Origin: Lutibacter maritimus
GTDB taxonomy: Bacteria; Bacteroidota; Bacteroidia; Flavobacteriales; Flavobacteriaceae
Assembly: GCF_900116115.1 (NCBI RefSeq)
Contig: NZ_FOZP01000002.1
Location: forward strand, 124,001 to 188,000
Reading direction: 5' to 3'
Length of the DNA: 64,000 nt
Shown here: positions 44,512 through 53,189 of the stretch, piece after piece
How positions within the stretch are numbered: position 1 is the first letter of the stretch
How the letters are laid out: every line of letters begins with the position of its first letter
The notes under the pieces: generated by a model
Told to the model about the DNA's origin: nothing
The model's input: the letters and a program-made list of their open reading frames with translations, nothing else
Database searches by the model: none
Translations under genes and position numbers: made by a program

Positions 44512-46731
44512 ATGATGAAAAAACAAATTTTAACGCTAATGATACTAATTGTCAGTGCAGCTTTCATAACTTCATGTGGAAGCAATGATGATGATAACCC
44601 AATTGCAACCTGTGGCGATGGAATTCAAAACGGTGATGAAACCGGTATTGACTGTGGTGGTTCTACTTGCGAACCTTGTGCTGCAAACACAGCTTTAGCT
44701 GGTGATGTTACGGACAATGTAACTCTTGATGCTGGTTTAGTTTACCAACTCACAGCAGCTTATATAGTTAGAGATGGTGGATCATTAACTATTCCTGCAG
44801 GAACTGTTATTAAAGCAACTGGAGGTACCGCAGCTTATATTGCTGTGGCACAAGGTGGAAAAATATATATTAATGGTACTGCAGACAATCCTGTAGTTAT
44901 GACATCTGGTGCTGATTCTCCTGAACCAGCTAACTGGGGAGGTTTAGTAGTTTGTGGTAAAGCACCAACAAATGTGGGAGCAACCGCAACTTCTGAAGTT
45001 GCAGATTTAACTTATGGTGGAACAGTTTCTAATGATAACTCAGGTTCAATCAGATATTTGCGTTTAGAATATACTGGAGCCAATTTTACACCAGACAAAG
45101 AGTTTAATGGTTTATCACTGTTTGGGGTTGGTTCAGGAACTGTTGTAGAATATATTCAATCTTACGAAGGTAGTGATGATGGAATTGAGTTTTTTGGAGG
45201 AACAGTGCAAGGAAAATACTTAGTTTCTACAAATAGTCAAGATGATGGAATTGATTTTGCAGATGGTTGGGCAGGAACTGGTGAAAACTGGTTTATTTCT
45301 GGAGCAGCTAAAGCAGGTATTGAAGGCTCAAACAATGGCGATAACGGTGATGCTACACCTGTAACCAATGCTACTTTAAGAAACATTACAGTTGTTGGTC
45401 CAGTAACTGAAGGTGCATTATACTTTAAAGAAGGTGGCGGAAACTTTAACATCGATAATTTTTATATTGCAAGTGTAGATTTAGGAGTAAAAGTAAAAAG
45501 CTCTGATGCTTCAGCCATCGCAAGAATTGACACTGATAAATTAGTTATGACTGATGTTCAATTTGCATCTAACACCACAGGGTTTGCATTTACAGATTAC
45601 ACTGGTACTAACACTGATTTTATACAAGAAGGTATCGCAACAGGAGCTGGAAATGGGGCGGCTGCACCAGATTGGACTGCTGGTTGGACAAGAGGATTAA
45701 GCAACAGTGGTGTTACTTCAGAAAACTTAGCCGGTGTTGTAACAGGTAATGTAACATTAAATGCAAGTATAGCATACAAGCTAACAAGTTCATTTGTTGT
45801 AAAAGATGGTGGTTCATTAACTATTCCTGCAGGAACAGTAATTAAAGCAACTGGTGGTACATCTGCTTACATTGCAGTAGCACAAGGTGGAAAAATTTAC
45901 GTAAATGGTACAGCTGACAATCCAGTAATTATGACTTCAGGTGCTGCAACTCCAAATCCTGCTGATTGGGGTGGCTTAGTTGTTTGTGGTAAAGCGCCAA
46001 CAAATGTTGGTTCAGTAGCAACTTCAGAAGTTGCTGATCTAACTTACGGTGGAACAATTTCAAACGACAATTCAGGTTCTATAAAATATTTACGATTAGA
46101 ATACACAGGTGCTAACTTTACACCAGATAAAGAATTTAATGGATTATCATTATTTGGTGTTGGATCTGGAACTACTGTTGAATATGTGCAATCTTACGAA
46201 GGTAGTGATGATGGAATTGAGTTTTTTGGTGGAACTGTGAGCGGAAAATATTTAATCTCAACAAATAGCCAAGATGATGGAATTGATTTTGCTGATGGTT
46301 GGGCTGGAACTGGTGAAAATTGGTACATTACAGGAGCTGCAAAAGCAGGAATAGAAGGTTCTAACAATGGTGATAACGGTGATGCTACACCTGTAACTGT
46401 TGCAACATTAAAAAATATTACTGTAGTTGGTCCGGTTACTGAAGGTGCACTATACTTTAAAGAAGGTGGAGGAAATTTTACGGTTGATAACTTTTATATT
46501 GATGGCGTAAATTTAGGTGTAAAAGTAAAAAGTACAGATGCCGCAGCTATTGCGCGTATTGCAACTGGTAAATTAGTGATGACAAATGTGCAATTTACAA
46601 ACAATACAACCGATTTTAAATTAACCGACTATTCAGGATCTTCAACATTTATTACTGAAGTTTCTACCGCAACAGGCGCAGGAAATAAATCTGACGCACC
46701 AAGTTGGGCTGCAGGCTGGGCTAAATTTTAA
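44512..46731 (+). CDS. Internally duplicated outer-membrane-type lipoprotein
   Basis: A 739-residue lipoprotein: signal and lipobox (VSAAFITSCGSND, cysteine at about residue 22), then a Cys-rich segment CGDGIQNGDETGIDCGGSTC (about 34-53, four cysteines), and two tandem copies of an about 330-residue beta-solenoid-like domain (about 63-395 and 403-739). Each copy has IVRDGGSLTIPAGTVIKATG or its equivalent, EGSDDGIEFFGGT, and SNNGDNGDATPVT. The halves are nearly identical over long stretches. It is 61 bases downstream of the TonB receptor, so it is likely its surface or periplasmic partner. Homologues are often mislabelled as drug transporters; nothing here supports that name. Confidence 0.8.
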   Translation: MMKKQILTLMILIVSAAFITSCGSNDDDNPIATCGDGIQNGDETGIDCGGSTCEPCAANTALAGDVTDNVTLDAGLVYQLTAAYIVRDGGSLTIPAGTVIKATGGTAAYIAVAQGGKIYINGTADNPVVMTSGADSPEPANWGGLVVCGKAPTNVGATATSEVADLTYGGTVSNDNSGSIRYLRLEYTGANFTPDKEFNGLSLFGVGSGTVVEYIQSYEGSDDGIEFFGGTVQGKYLVSTNSQDDGIDFADGWAGTGENWFISGAAKAGIEGSNNGDNGDATPVTNATLRNITVVGPVTEGALYFKEGGGNFNIDNFYIASVDLGVKVKSSDASAIARIDTDKLVMTDVQFASNTTGFAFTDYTGTNTDFIQEGIATGAGNGAAAPDWTAGWTRGLSNSGVTSENLAGVVTGNVTLNASIAYKLTSSFVVKDGGSLTIPAGTVIKATGGTSAYIAVAQGGKIYVNGTADNPVIMTSGAATPNPADWGGLVVCGKAPTNVGSVATSEVADLTYGGTISNDNSGSIKYLRLEYTGANFTPDKEFNGLSLFGVGSGTTVEYVQSYEGSDDGIEFFGGTVSGKYLISTNSQDDGIDFADGWAGTGENWYITGAAKAGIEGSNNGDNGDATPVTVATLKNITVVGPVTEGALYFKEGGGNFTVDNFYIDGVNLGVKVKSTDAAAIARIATGKLVMTNVQFTNNTTDFKLTDYSGSSTFITEVSTATGAGNKSDAPSWAAGWAKF

Positions 46732-46750
46732 TTGACACAATAACTAAAAT

Positions 46751-46783
46751 AAAAAAAAGCCAGTGCAATGCACTGGCTTTTTA
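46751..46783 (+). terminator. Intrinsic terminator after the TonB/lipoprotein operon
   Basis: AAAAAGCCAGTGCA (46754-46767) and TGCACTGGCTTTTT (46769-46782) form a perfect stem with a one-base centre and flanking A and T runs. Confidence 0.92.
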
Positions 46784-46890
46784 GTTTCTTCATTCTTCAC
46801 ATCGCATATTAATATTTTGTATTGTAGAAAGCAATTTTACTAATAAAATCAAATCGTACTAACTTTTTATATACTAAAAGAAATTTTCAT

Positions 46891-46898
46891 TAAATTTG
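46891..46898 (+). promoter_or_regulatory. -7 promoter box for the DUF3124 gene
   Basis: TAAATTTG matches TAnnTTTG, 31 bases before the ATG at 46929. Its position overlaps the upstream in-frame extension, supporting the later start. Confidence 0.5.
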
Positions 46899-46928
46899 AA
46901 GTTCATCATCTTTTCTAATCAAAAAACA

Positions 46929-47441
46929 ATGAAAAAAATTACCTTACTTTTATGTATAAGTATCCTTTTTATTTCTTGTGAAAACAGCAAGGAAATTAGT
47001 TCCATTGCGCCTATAAATTGGGAAAAAAGAACTCTAAATAGCAAACTTAGCGATTCTCTTCAAATAGGAAAATCTTATTTATCAGTTTATTCTCAAATTT
47101 ACAGTACTACTGAGCACAGAACTCACAGCTTAACGGTAACAGTTAGTATGCGAAACACCAATTTAAACGATTCAATTTTTATTAATAATGCTTCTTATTT
47201 TGATACCGAAGGAAATTTAATTCGTACTTATTTTAACAAACCAATATTTTTAAAACCAATGGAAACAGTTGAAATTGTAATTGATGAATTAGATAAACAA
47301 GGTGGTACAGGTGCAAATTTTATTTTTGATTGGGCTATTAAACAAACTTCAAATGAACCACTATTTGAGGGCATAATGATTTCAACTTCAGGGCAACAAG
47401 GTTTATCCTTTTCTACTATAGGAAAAAAAATAACGCATTAA
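46929..47441 (+). CDS. DUF3124 domain lipoprotein
   Basis: A 170-residue lipoprotein with lipobox LLLCISILFISCEN. The body matches DUF3124: LSVYSQIYSTTEHRTHSLTV, YFDTEGNLIRTYFNKPIFLKP and GGTGANFIFDW. Function is unknown; the family may bind small ligands in the envelope. An in-frame upstream start at 46896 would destroy the signal peptide and overlap the promoter, so I reject it. It is convergent with the FAD-protein gene, with only 8 bases between stops. Confidence 0.8.
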   Translation: MKKITLLLCISILFISCENSKEISSIAPINWEKRTLNSKLSDSLQIGKSYLSVYSQIYSTTEHRTHSLTVTVSMRNTNLNDSIFINNASYFDTEGNLIRTYFNKPIFLKPMETVEIVIDELDKQGGTGANFIFDWAIKQTSNEPLFEGIMISTSGQQGLSFSTIGKKITH

Positions 47442-47449
47442 AGACTTTC

Positions 47450-48061
47450 TCATTCAATAACATCGTGAACCATGGTGTGATTTCCACCATTCCATTCCGT
47501 TAAAATATCTGTAGCAACTTGAGTGCCACTTCCTGCTGCAATAGCGTATTGACTTCTAAAGCCCGCTAAAACACCCGCAACATAAATGCCTTTACTTACC
47601 ACATGATTGATATTTTTAAGCATAATTTTTTCTTTAATTGTAGGAATTGCAGGATGCGGTTGTACAAATTGCATTAACCCTTTAATATCAAATAAATTTG
47701 AAGGTGTAGTTGCAACAACTATGTTTTTAGCCGTATACGTATTTTTATTTGTAACAACCGTAATAAAATCACTTTCAGTAATAATTTCATTTACTTTTTC
47801 TTTTTCAATTTGTACAACTTGAGGATATATATCCGCTAATTGTTGCAGTCCTTGCGCTAAAATTTCATTGCCTTTAGTTCCTTTTTTAAAACCTAAAACA
47901 TTATTTAGTTCAGCCGTTTGAAGTGCCGAGTTTTTTTGATGGGTGATTATTGCTATATGTTTATTATTAGCAAAAGGTTTAGTTAATGCCGAGCCTAAAA
48001 TTAAGGCACAAGACAATCCTGCTGCACCTCCACCAATAATTAACACATCAAAAGTTTTCAT
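47450..48061 (-). CDS. Short FAD-dependent oxidoreductase (thioredoxin-reductase-like)
   Basis: A 203-residue protein with the FAD-binding start DVLIIGGGAAGLSCALIL (residues 5-22) and the second FAD motif in IYVAGVLAGFRSQYAIAAGSG (about 158-178). Both halves of the FAD domain are present and joined directly; the NAD(P)-binding domain and the redox CxxC of thioredoxin reductase (about 310 residues) are missing. The frame is intact, so this seems to be a natural short form. It would need another electron donor, or act as a flavin-dependent sensor; unproven. Confidence 0.82.
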   Translation of the reverse strand: MKTFDVLIIGGGAAGLSCALILGSALTKPFANNKHIAIITHQKNSALQTAELNNVLGFKKGTKGNEILAQGLQQLADIYPQVVQIEKEKVNEIITESDFITVVTNKNTYTAKNIVVATTPSNLFDIKGLMQFVQPHPAIPTIKEKIMLKNINHVVSKGIYVAGVLAGFRSQYAIAAGSGTQVATDILTEWNGGNHTMVHDVIE

Positions 48062-48122
48062 ATTTCAATAAAATTTTAATAATCTAAAATAAATTATATT
48101 CTGTAAAAAATAGTTACGATTG

Positions 48123-48707
48123 TTACATTTTAAACAATCCTTGAATATTTGAAGCAAATAATTTAACAGCTATCGCTAATAATATAACACCGAATACTTT
48201 TCTTAAAATATTAATACCGTTTTCACCAAGTAATTTTTCAATTTTATTGGAAGTTCTTAAAACTAAATACATAAAAATCATATTTATAACAATAGCAATT
48301 ACAATGTTAATTGTAGCATATTCTGCCCTTAATGATAAAATGGTTGTTAAACTTCCCGGGCCCGCTATTAAAGGAAATGCAATTGGAAAAACAGATATTG
48401 TTTTTGGAGTTATTTGCTCTTCTTTATACAAGGAAATTCCTAAAATCATTTCTAACGCTAAAAAAAACAAGATAAAAGAACCTGCCACAGCAAAAGAATT
48501 TACATCAATACCAATTAAATTTAATATGCTTTTCCCTAAAAATAAAAATGCAATCATTATTAATCCTGCAACAATTGAGGCTCTTTCAGAATGTATGTGC
48601 CCAACTTTAGCTCGTAAATCAATAATAATTGGAATATTTCCAATAATATCAATAACCGCAAATAAAATCATGACTGCCGTAAATATTTCCTTAAAATCTA
48701 ATGCCAT
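48123..48707 (-). CDS. MarC family membrane protein
   Basis: A 194-residue inner-membrane protein with six transmembrane segments. The family signatures VIDIIGNIPIIIDLR (near residues 18-32) and FPIAFPLIAGPGSLTTIL (about 105-122) are clear. The function of MarC proteins is not established despite the name. It lies 61 bases upstream of the FAD-protein gene on the same strand, and divergent from the DUF3109 gene. Confidence 0.9.
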   Translation of the reverse strand: MALDFKEIFTAVMILFAVIDIIGNIPIIIDLRAKVGHIHSERASIVAGLIMIAFLFLGKSILNLIGIDVNSFAVAGSFILFFLALEMILGISLYKEEQITPKTISVFPIAFPLIAGPGSLTTILSLRAEYATINIVIAIVINMIFMYLVLRTSNKIEKLLGENGINILRKVFGVILLAIAVKLFASNIQGLFKM

Positions 48708-48729
48708 TTTACTATTTTTTTGGTTTGGA

Positions 48730-48737
48730 CAAAATTA
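48730..48737 (-). promoter_or_regulatory. -7 promoter box for marC-like gene
   Basis: The minus strand reads TAATTTTG, matching TAnnTTTG, 22 bases before the ATG at 48707. Confidence 0.5.
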
Positions 48738-48782
48738 GGCAATCGAAATTTAGGATTTCATAAAATGTATAAAAAAATAGTT

Positions 48783-48790
48783 TAATTTTG
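48783..48790 (+). promoter_or_regulatory. -7 promoter box almost touching the DUF3109 ATG
   Basis: TAATTTTG matches TAnnTTTG and ends only four bases before the ATG at 48795. If used, transcription would begin at or next to the start codon, giving a leaderless or near-leaderless message. Confidence 0.45.
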
Positions 48791-48794
48791 CCAA

Positions 48795-49361
48795 ATGTTT
48801 CAATTAGGAAAAACCATAGTTTCGGAAGACATTATAGAAAAAGATTTTGTCTGTAATTTAAAAGCCTGCAAAGGAAAATGTTGTATTGATGGAGAAGCTG
48901 GCGCACCATTAGAAGAAAGTGAGCTTCAAATTTTATTAGATATTTATCCTTTAGTAAAACCTTTTTTAAGAGAAGAAGGTATAAAAGCAATTGAAGATCA
49001 AGGCTTATTTATTACCAATGAAGGTGAATACGAAACGCCTTTGATTAATGAAAAAGATTGCGCCTATGTAATTTTTGATGAAAAAAATATTGCAAAATGC
49101 GGCATAGAAGAAGCTTACAATCAAGGTAAAATTAAATGGAGAAAACCTATTTCGTGCCATTTATATCCTGTACGTTTAATGGAATATAGCGAGTTTACTG
49201 CTGTAAATTACCATAAATGGCCAATTTGCGATGATGCTTGTATTTTAGGAAAAGAATTGCAAGTGCCTGTTTACAAATTTGTAAAAGATGCTTTAATTAG
49301 AAAGTTTGGTAAAAACTGGTATGCTGAACTTGAAAAAACTGCTGAAAATTATAAAAAGTAA
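48795..49361 (+). CDS. DUF3109 family protein (cysteine-rich)
   Basis: A 188-residue protein with the conserved cysteine cluster C20, C25, C29, C30 (DFVCNLKACKGKCC), followed by DCAYVIFDE, AKCGIEEAY, ISCHLYPVR and WPICDDAC, about ten conserved cysteines in all. This matches DUF3109, related in style to YkgJ-type zinc or iron-sulphur proteins. Biochemical role unknown; probably cytoplasmic. No other in-frame ATG exists near the start, so the odd closeness of the promoter box to the ATG is not explained by a wrong start. Confidence 0.85.
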   Translation: MFQLGKTIVSEDIIEKDFVCNLKACKGKCCIDGEAGAPLEESELQILLDIYPLVKPFLREEGIKAIEDQGLFITNEGEYETPLINEKDCAYVIFDEKNIAKCGIEEAYNQGKIKWRKPISCHLYPVRLMEYSEFTAVNYHKWPICDDACILGKELQVPVYKFVKDALIRKFGKNWYAELEKTAENYKK

Positions 49362-49619
49362 AATTAAGTTTAACATTAATTTGTTACTTGCTTAAACCTC
49401 AATAAAATAGGCAATTCAGTTAATTTTAACGAATGTATGCATCTGATTATCAGTATTTAATACCATTTAATCGTTTATTCAAAAAACAGTAAAATGTTAA
49501 AAACTTACCGTTAATTGTGAATAAGTGACCTTTTTTCCTGTCTGTTTTTTTTCAATCTTTGTTTTTCTTATTTCAAGAAGAACTACAACTATTTAAAACC
49601 TAAAAAAATCAGAGATAAA

Positions 49620-50594
49620 ATGTCGTTTATAGAACCAATCTTGCAAGAAAATAAAGACCGATTTGTAATTTTTCCCATTCAACATCAAGATATTTGGGAA
49701 TGGTACAAAAAACAAGAGGCAAGTATTTGGACCGCTGAAGAAATTGATTTGCATCAAGATGTAATAGATTGGGAAAAGAAATTAACCGATGATGAACGTT
49801 ATTTTATCAAACATATTTTAGCATTTTTTGCAGCTTCTGATGGAATTGTTAACGAAAATTTAGCCGAAAATTTTGTGAGCGAAGTACAATATTCCGAAGC
49901 AAAATTCTTTTATGGTTTTCAAATAATGATGGAAAACATTCATTCTGAAGTGTATTCATTGTTAATTGATACCTATGTAAAAAATGAAGTTGAAAAAAAC
50001 GAATTATTTAAAGCCATTGAAGTTTTTCCTGCCATTAAATTAAAAGCCGATTGGGCATTAAAATGGATTGAAAGTCCAAGTTTTGCCGAACGTTTAATTG
50101 CATTTGCTGCGGTTGAAGGAATTTTCTTTTCAGGAAGTTTTTGTTCTATTTTCTGGTTAAAGAAAAGAGGTTTATTACCAGGTTTAACTTTTTCTAACGA
50201 ATTAATTTCTCGTGATGAAGGTTTGCATTGCGACTTTGCAGTGCATTTACACAACAACCATATTGTAAATAAAGTTCCAAAAGAACGCATAACAGAAATT
50301 ATTGTAGATGCGTTAGATATTGAGCGTAAATTTATAACAGAATCATTACCCGTTAGTTTAATTGGTATGAACGCCAAATTAATGACGCAATATTTAGAAT
50401 TTGTAACTGACAGATTACTTATGGAATTTGGTTGCGATTCAGTATATAACGTTTCAAATCCTTTTGATTTTATGGAAATGATTTCTTTAGAAGGAAAGAC
50501 AAATTTTTTCGAAAAACGTGTTTCTGAATATCAAAAAGCTGGTGTAAAAAGTGGTTCAGGAACAGGAAGTATTAGCTTTGATGCTGATTTTTAA
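49620..50594 (+). CDS. nrdB: Ribonucleotide-diphosphate reductase small subunit (class Ia, R2)
   Basis: A 324-residue R2 protein that holds the di-iron-tyrosyl radical. Iron-ligand segments are visible: [27 protein letters not shown] with the radical tyrosine, [12 protein letters not shown] and [10 protein letters not shown]. The overall form is the eukaryote-like R2 group common in Bacteroidota. The C-terminus ends in an acidic-aromatic tail (DADF) used to dock on R1. It is 126 bases upstream of nrdA. The 258-base gap before it contains only an approximate promoter (AATCTTTG near 49554) and no NrdR box that I could see. Confidence 0.95.
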   Translation: MSFIEPILQENKDRFVIFPIQHQDIWEWYKKQEASIWTAEEIDLHQDVIDWEKKLTDDERYFIKHILAFFAASDGIVNENLAENFVSEVQYSEAKFFYGFQIMMENIHSEVYSLLIDTYVKNEVEKNELFKAIEVFPAIKLKADWALKWIESPSFAERLIAFAAVEGIFFSGSFCSIFWLKKRGLLPGLTFSNELISRDEGLHCDFAVHLHNNHIVNKVPKERITEIIVDALDIERKFITESLPVSLIGMNAKLMTQYLEFVTDRLLMEFGCDSVYNVSNPFDFMEMISLEGKTNFFEKRVSEYQKAGVKSGSGTGSISFDADF

Positions 50595-50720
50595 ATTACA
50601 AAATATCTTTTGATTTTCTAAAAATCAGATTTTTATAAAAACCAACTAATATAAAAAGGCAAGTTATAACGTATATTTTACGCTTAAAACTTACCTTATA
50701 AATCAAAAAAAGAATCGTTT

Positions 50721-53102
50721 ATGTTTGTAGTAAAAAGAGACGGAAGAAAAGAACCTGTGATGTTTGATAAAATCACTGCCAGAGTTCGCAAAATGTGTTA
50801 TGGATTAAATAATTTAGTTGATCCAGTAAAGGTTGCAATGCGAGTTATTGAAGGTTTATATGATGGAGTAACAACTTCAGAGTTAGACAATCTTGCCGCT
50901 GAAACTGCTGCAACAATGACTGTGCAACATCCAGATTATGCAAAACTTGCTGCACGTATTGCGGTTTCTAACTTACATAAAAACACCAAAAAAACTTTTT
51001 CAGAAGTTATGACGGATTTATACAATTATATAAATCCGCGTACAGGAAAAAAAGCGCCATTATTATCAGATGAAACATATAATGTGATTATGAATAATGC
51101 TGCAAAACTAGATTCTACAATAATTTACAACCGAGATTTTGGCTATGATTATTTTGGATTTAAAACCCTAGAACGTTCATATTTATTAAAGTTAAATGGC
51201 GAAATAGTTGAACGTCCACAACATATGTTAATGCGTGTTGCTATTGGAATTCATATGGAAGATATTGATGAAGCAATTGAAACGTACGAATTAATGTCTA
51301 AAAAAATATTTACACACGCTACGCCAACGTTGTTCAATTCCGGAACGCCAAAACCACAAATGTCGTCGTGCTTTTTATTACAAATTCAAGAAGATAGCAT
51401 TGATGGAATTTACGATACTTTAAAACAGACTGCAAAAATATCACAATCTGCCGGTGGAATTGGTTTATCAATCCACAATGTACGTGCCACAGGTTCGTAT
51501 ATTAGAGGTACAAACGGTACATCAAACGGAATTGTACCCATGTTAAAAGTGTACAATGATACAGCGCGTTATGTAGATCAAGGTGGCGGAAAACGTAAAG
51601 GATCATTTGCAATTTATATGGAACCTTGGCACGCCGATGTTTTCAACTTTTTAGATTTACGTAAAAATACAGGAGCCGAAGAAATGCGTGCGCGTGATTT
51701 ATTTTATGCCATGTGGATTCCAGATTTATTTATGAAACGTGTAGAAGAAGATGGAAACTGGACATTAATGTGCCCAAATGAATGTCCACATTTATTTGAT
51801 ACCTATGGCGATGAATTTGAAAAATTATATACTGGTTACGAAGCGGTTGGAAAAGGTCGAAAAACTATAAAAGCCCGTGAACTTTGGGAAAAAATTTTAG
51901 AAGCTCAAATTGAAACTGGAAACCCGTATATGTTGTATAAAGATGCAGCAAACAGAAAATCCAATCAAAAGAATTTAGGTACCATTCGTTCCTCTAACTT
52001 GTGTACTGAAATTATGGAATATACCGCAAAAGATGAGGTTGCTGTTTGTAACTTAGCATCTATTGCTATTCCAATGTTTGTAGAAGAGAATGAAAAAGGA
52101 GAAAAGTTTTTCAACCATAAAAAACTATTTACAGTAACAAAAAAAATCACAAAAAACTTAGATACTGTAATTGACAGAAATTATTATCCAGTAAAAGAAG
52201 CTGAAAATTCTAATTTCCGTCATAGACCAATAGGATTAGGAATTCAAGGATTAGCAGATGCATTTATTATGCTGCGTATACCTTTTACAAGTGATGAGGC
52301 TAAGAAATTGAACGAAGAAATTTTTGAAACCATTTATTTTGCTGCTGTAACTTCGTCTATGGAAATGGCGAAAGTAAAAGGCACTTACGCTACTTATAAA
52401 GGATCGCCAATATCTTTAGGTGAATTTCAGTTTAATATGTGGGGAGTTTCAGAAGATGATTTAAGCGGACGCTGGGATTGGAAAGCATTGCGTAAAAAAG
52501 TACTAAAAAATGGTGTTAGAAACTCATTATTAGTAGCACCAATGCCAACAGCTTCTACATCGCAAATACTTGGAAATAACGAAGCTTTTGAACCCTACAC
52601 TTCAAACATTTACACACGTAGAGTTTTAAGTGGTGAGTTTATTGTAGTAAACAAACATTTGCTAGAAGATTTAGTAGAATTAGGTTTATGGAATAATGAA
52701 ATGAAAGAAAGCATTATGCGTGCTAACGGATCTATTCAGCATATTGATGTGATTCCTCAAAACTTAAAAGATTTGTATAAAACTGTGTGGGAAATGAGTA
52801 TGAAAGACATTATTGATATGTCGCGACAACGTGGTTATTTTATTGACCAATCGCAATCCTTAAACTTGTTTATGCAAGACGCTAATTATGCCAAATTAAC
52901 ATCTATGCATTTTTATGCTTGGAAAAGTGGTTTAAAAACCGGAATGTATTATTTACGTACAAAAAGTGCCGTAAACGCTATTCAATTTACAGTTTCAAAA
53001 GAAAAGAAAGTAGAAGATATTCCTTTAACACCTGAAGAATTAAAAGCTATGTTAATAGCTTCACAAAACAATCCTGATGATTGTGAAATGTGCGGTTCAT
53101 AA
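50721..53102 (+). CDS. nrdA: Ribonucleoside-diphosphate reductase large subunit (class Ia, R1)
   Basis: A 793-residue R1 protein that reduces ribonucleoside diphosphates. An ATP-cone lies at the N-terminus ([20 protein letters not shown]). The active-site cysteines are in [10 protein letters not shown] and [10 protein letters not shown] ... VAVCNLASI, with the loop [10 protein letters not shown] and the C-terminal redox pair in DDCEMCGS. Length and motif order are those of the eukaryote-like class Ia enzymes. Together with nrdB this makes the organism able to make deoxynucleotides aerobically. A terminator follows. Confidence 0.97.
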   Translation: MFVVKRDGRKEPVMFDKITARVRKMCYGLNNLVDPVKVAMRVIEGLYDGVTTSELDNLAAETAATMTVQHPDYAKLAARIAVSNLHKNTKKTFSEVMTDLYNYINPRTGKKAPLLSDETYNVIMNNAAKLDSTIIYNRDFGYDYFGFKTLERSYLLKLNGEIVERPQHMLMRVAIGIHMEDIDEAIETYELMSKKIFTHATPTLFNSGTPKPQMSSCFLLQIQEDSIDGIYDTLKQTAKISQSAGGIGLSIHNVRATGSYIRGTNGTSNGIVPMLKVYNDTARYVDQGGGKRKGSFAIYMEPWHADVFNFLDLRKNTGAEEMRARDLFYAMWIPDLFMKRVEEDGNWTLMCPNECPHLFDTYGDEFEKLYTGYEAVGKGRKTIKARELWEKILEAQIETGNPYMLYKDAANRKSNQKNLGTIRSSNLCTEIMEYTAKDEVAVCNLASIAIPMFVEENEKGEKFFNHKKLFTVTKKITKNLDTVIDRNYYPVKEAENSNFRHRPIGLGIQGLADAFIMLRIPFTSDEAKKLNEEIFETIYFAAVTSSMEMAKVKGTYATYKGSPISLGEFQFNMWGVSEDDLSGRWDWKALRKKVLKNGVRNSLLVAPMPTASTSQILGNNEAFEPYTSNIYTRRVLSGEFIVVNKHLLEDLVELGLWNNEMKESIMRANGSIQHIDVIPQNLKDLYKTVWEMSMKDIIDMSRQRGYFIDQSQSLNLFMQDANYAKLTSMHFYAWKSGLKTGMYYLRTKSAVNAIQFTVSKEKKVEDIPLTPEELKAMLIASQNNPDDCEMCGS

Positions 53103-53130
53103 TCATATTAATATTTTTTGCCCAAAGACT

Positions 53131-53167
53131 AAAAAACCCTTATCAAATTAAATGATAAGGGTTTTTG
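53131..53167. terminator. Intrinsic terminator between nrdA and the first PiT gene
   Basis: AAAAAACCCTTATCA and TGATAAGGGTTTTT pair around a short AT loop. It is flanked by A and T runs, so it works in both directions for these convergent genes. Confidence 0.9.
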
Positions 53168-53189
53168 AATTTATAAGGGTATTTAAAAC

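Noticed and set aside
49362-49619. TTAAC-like motifs upstream of nrdB as another Pho-type array.
   Set aside because: The motifs are 13 bases apart and not aligned with a -7 box.
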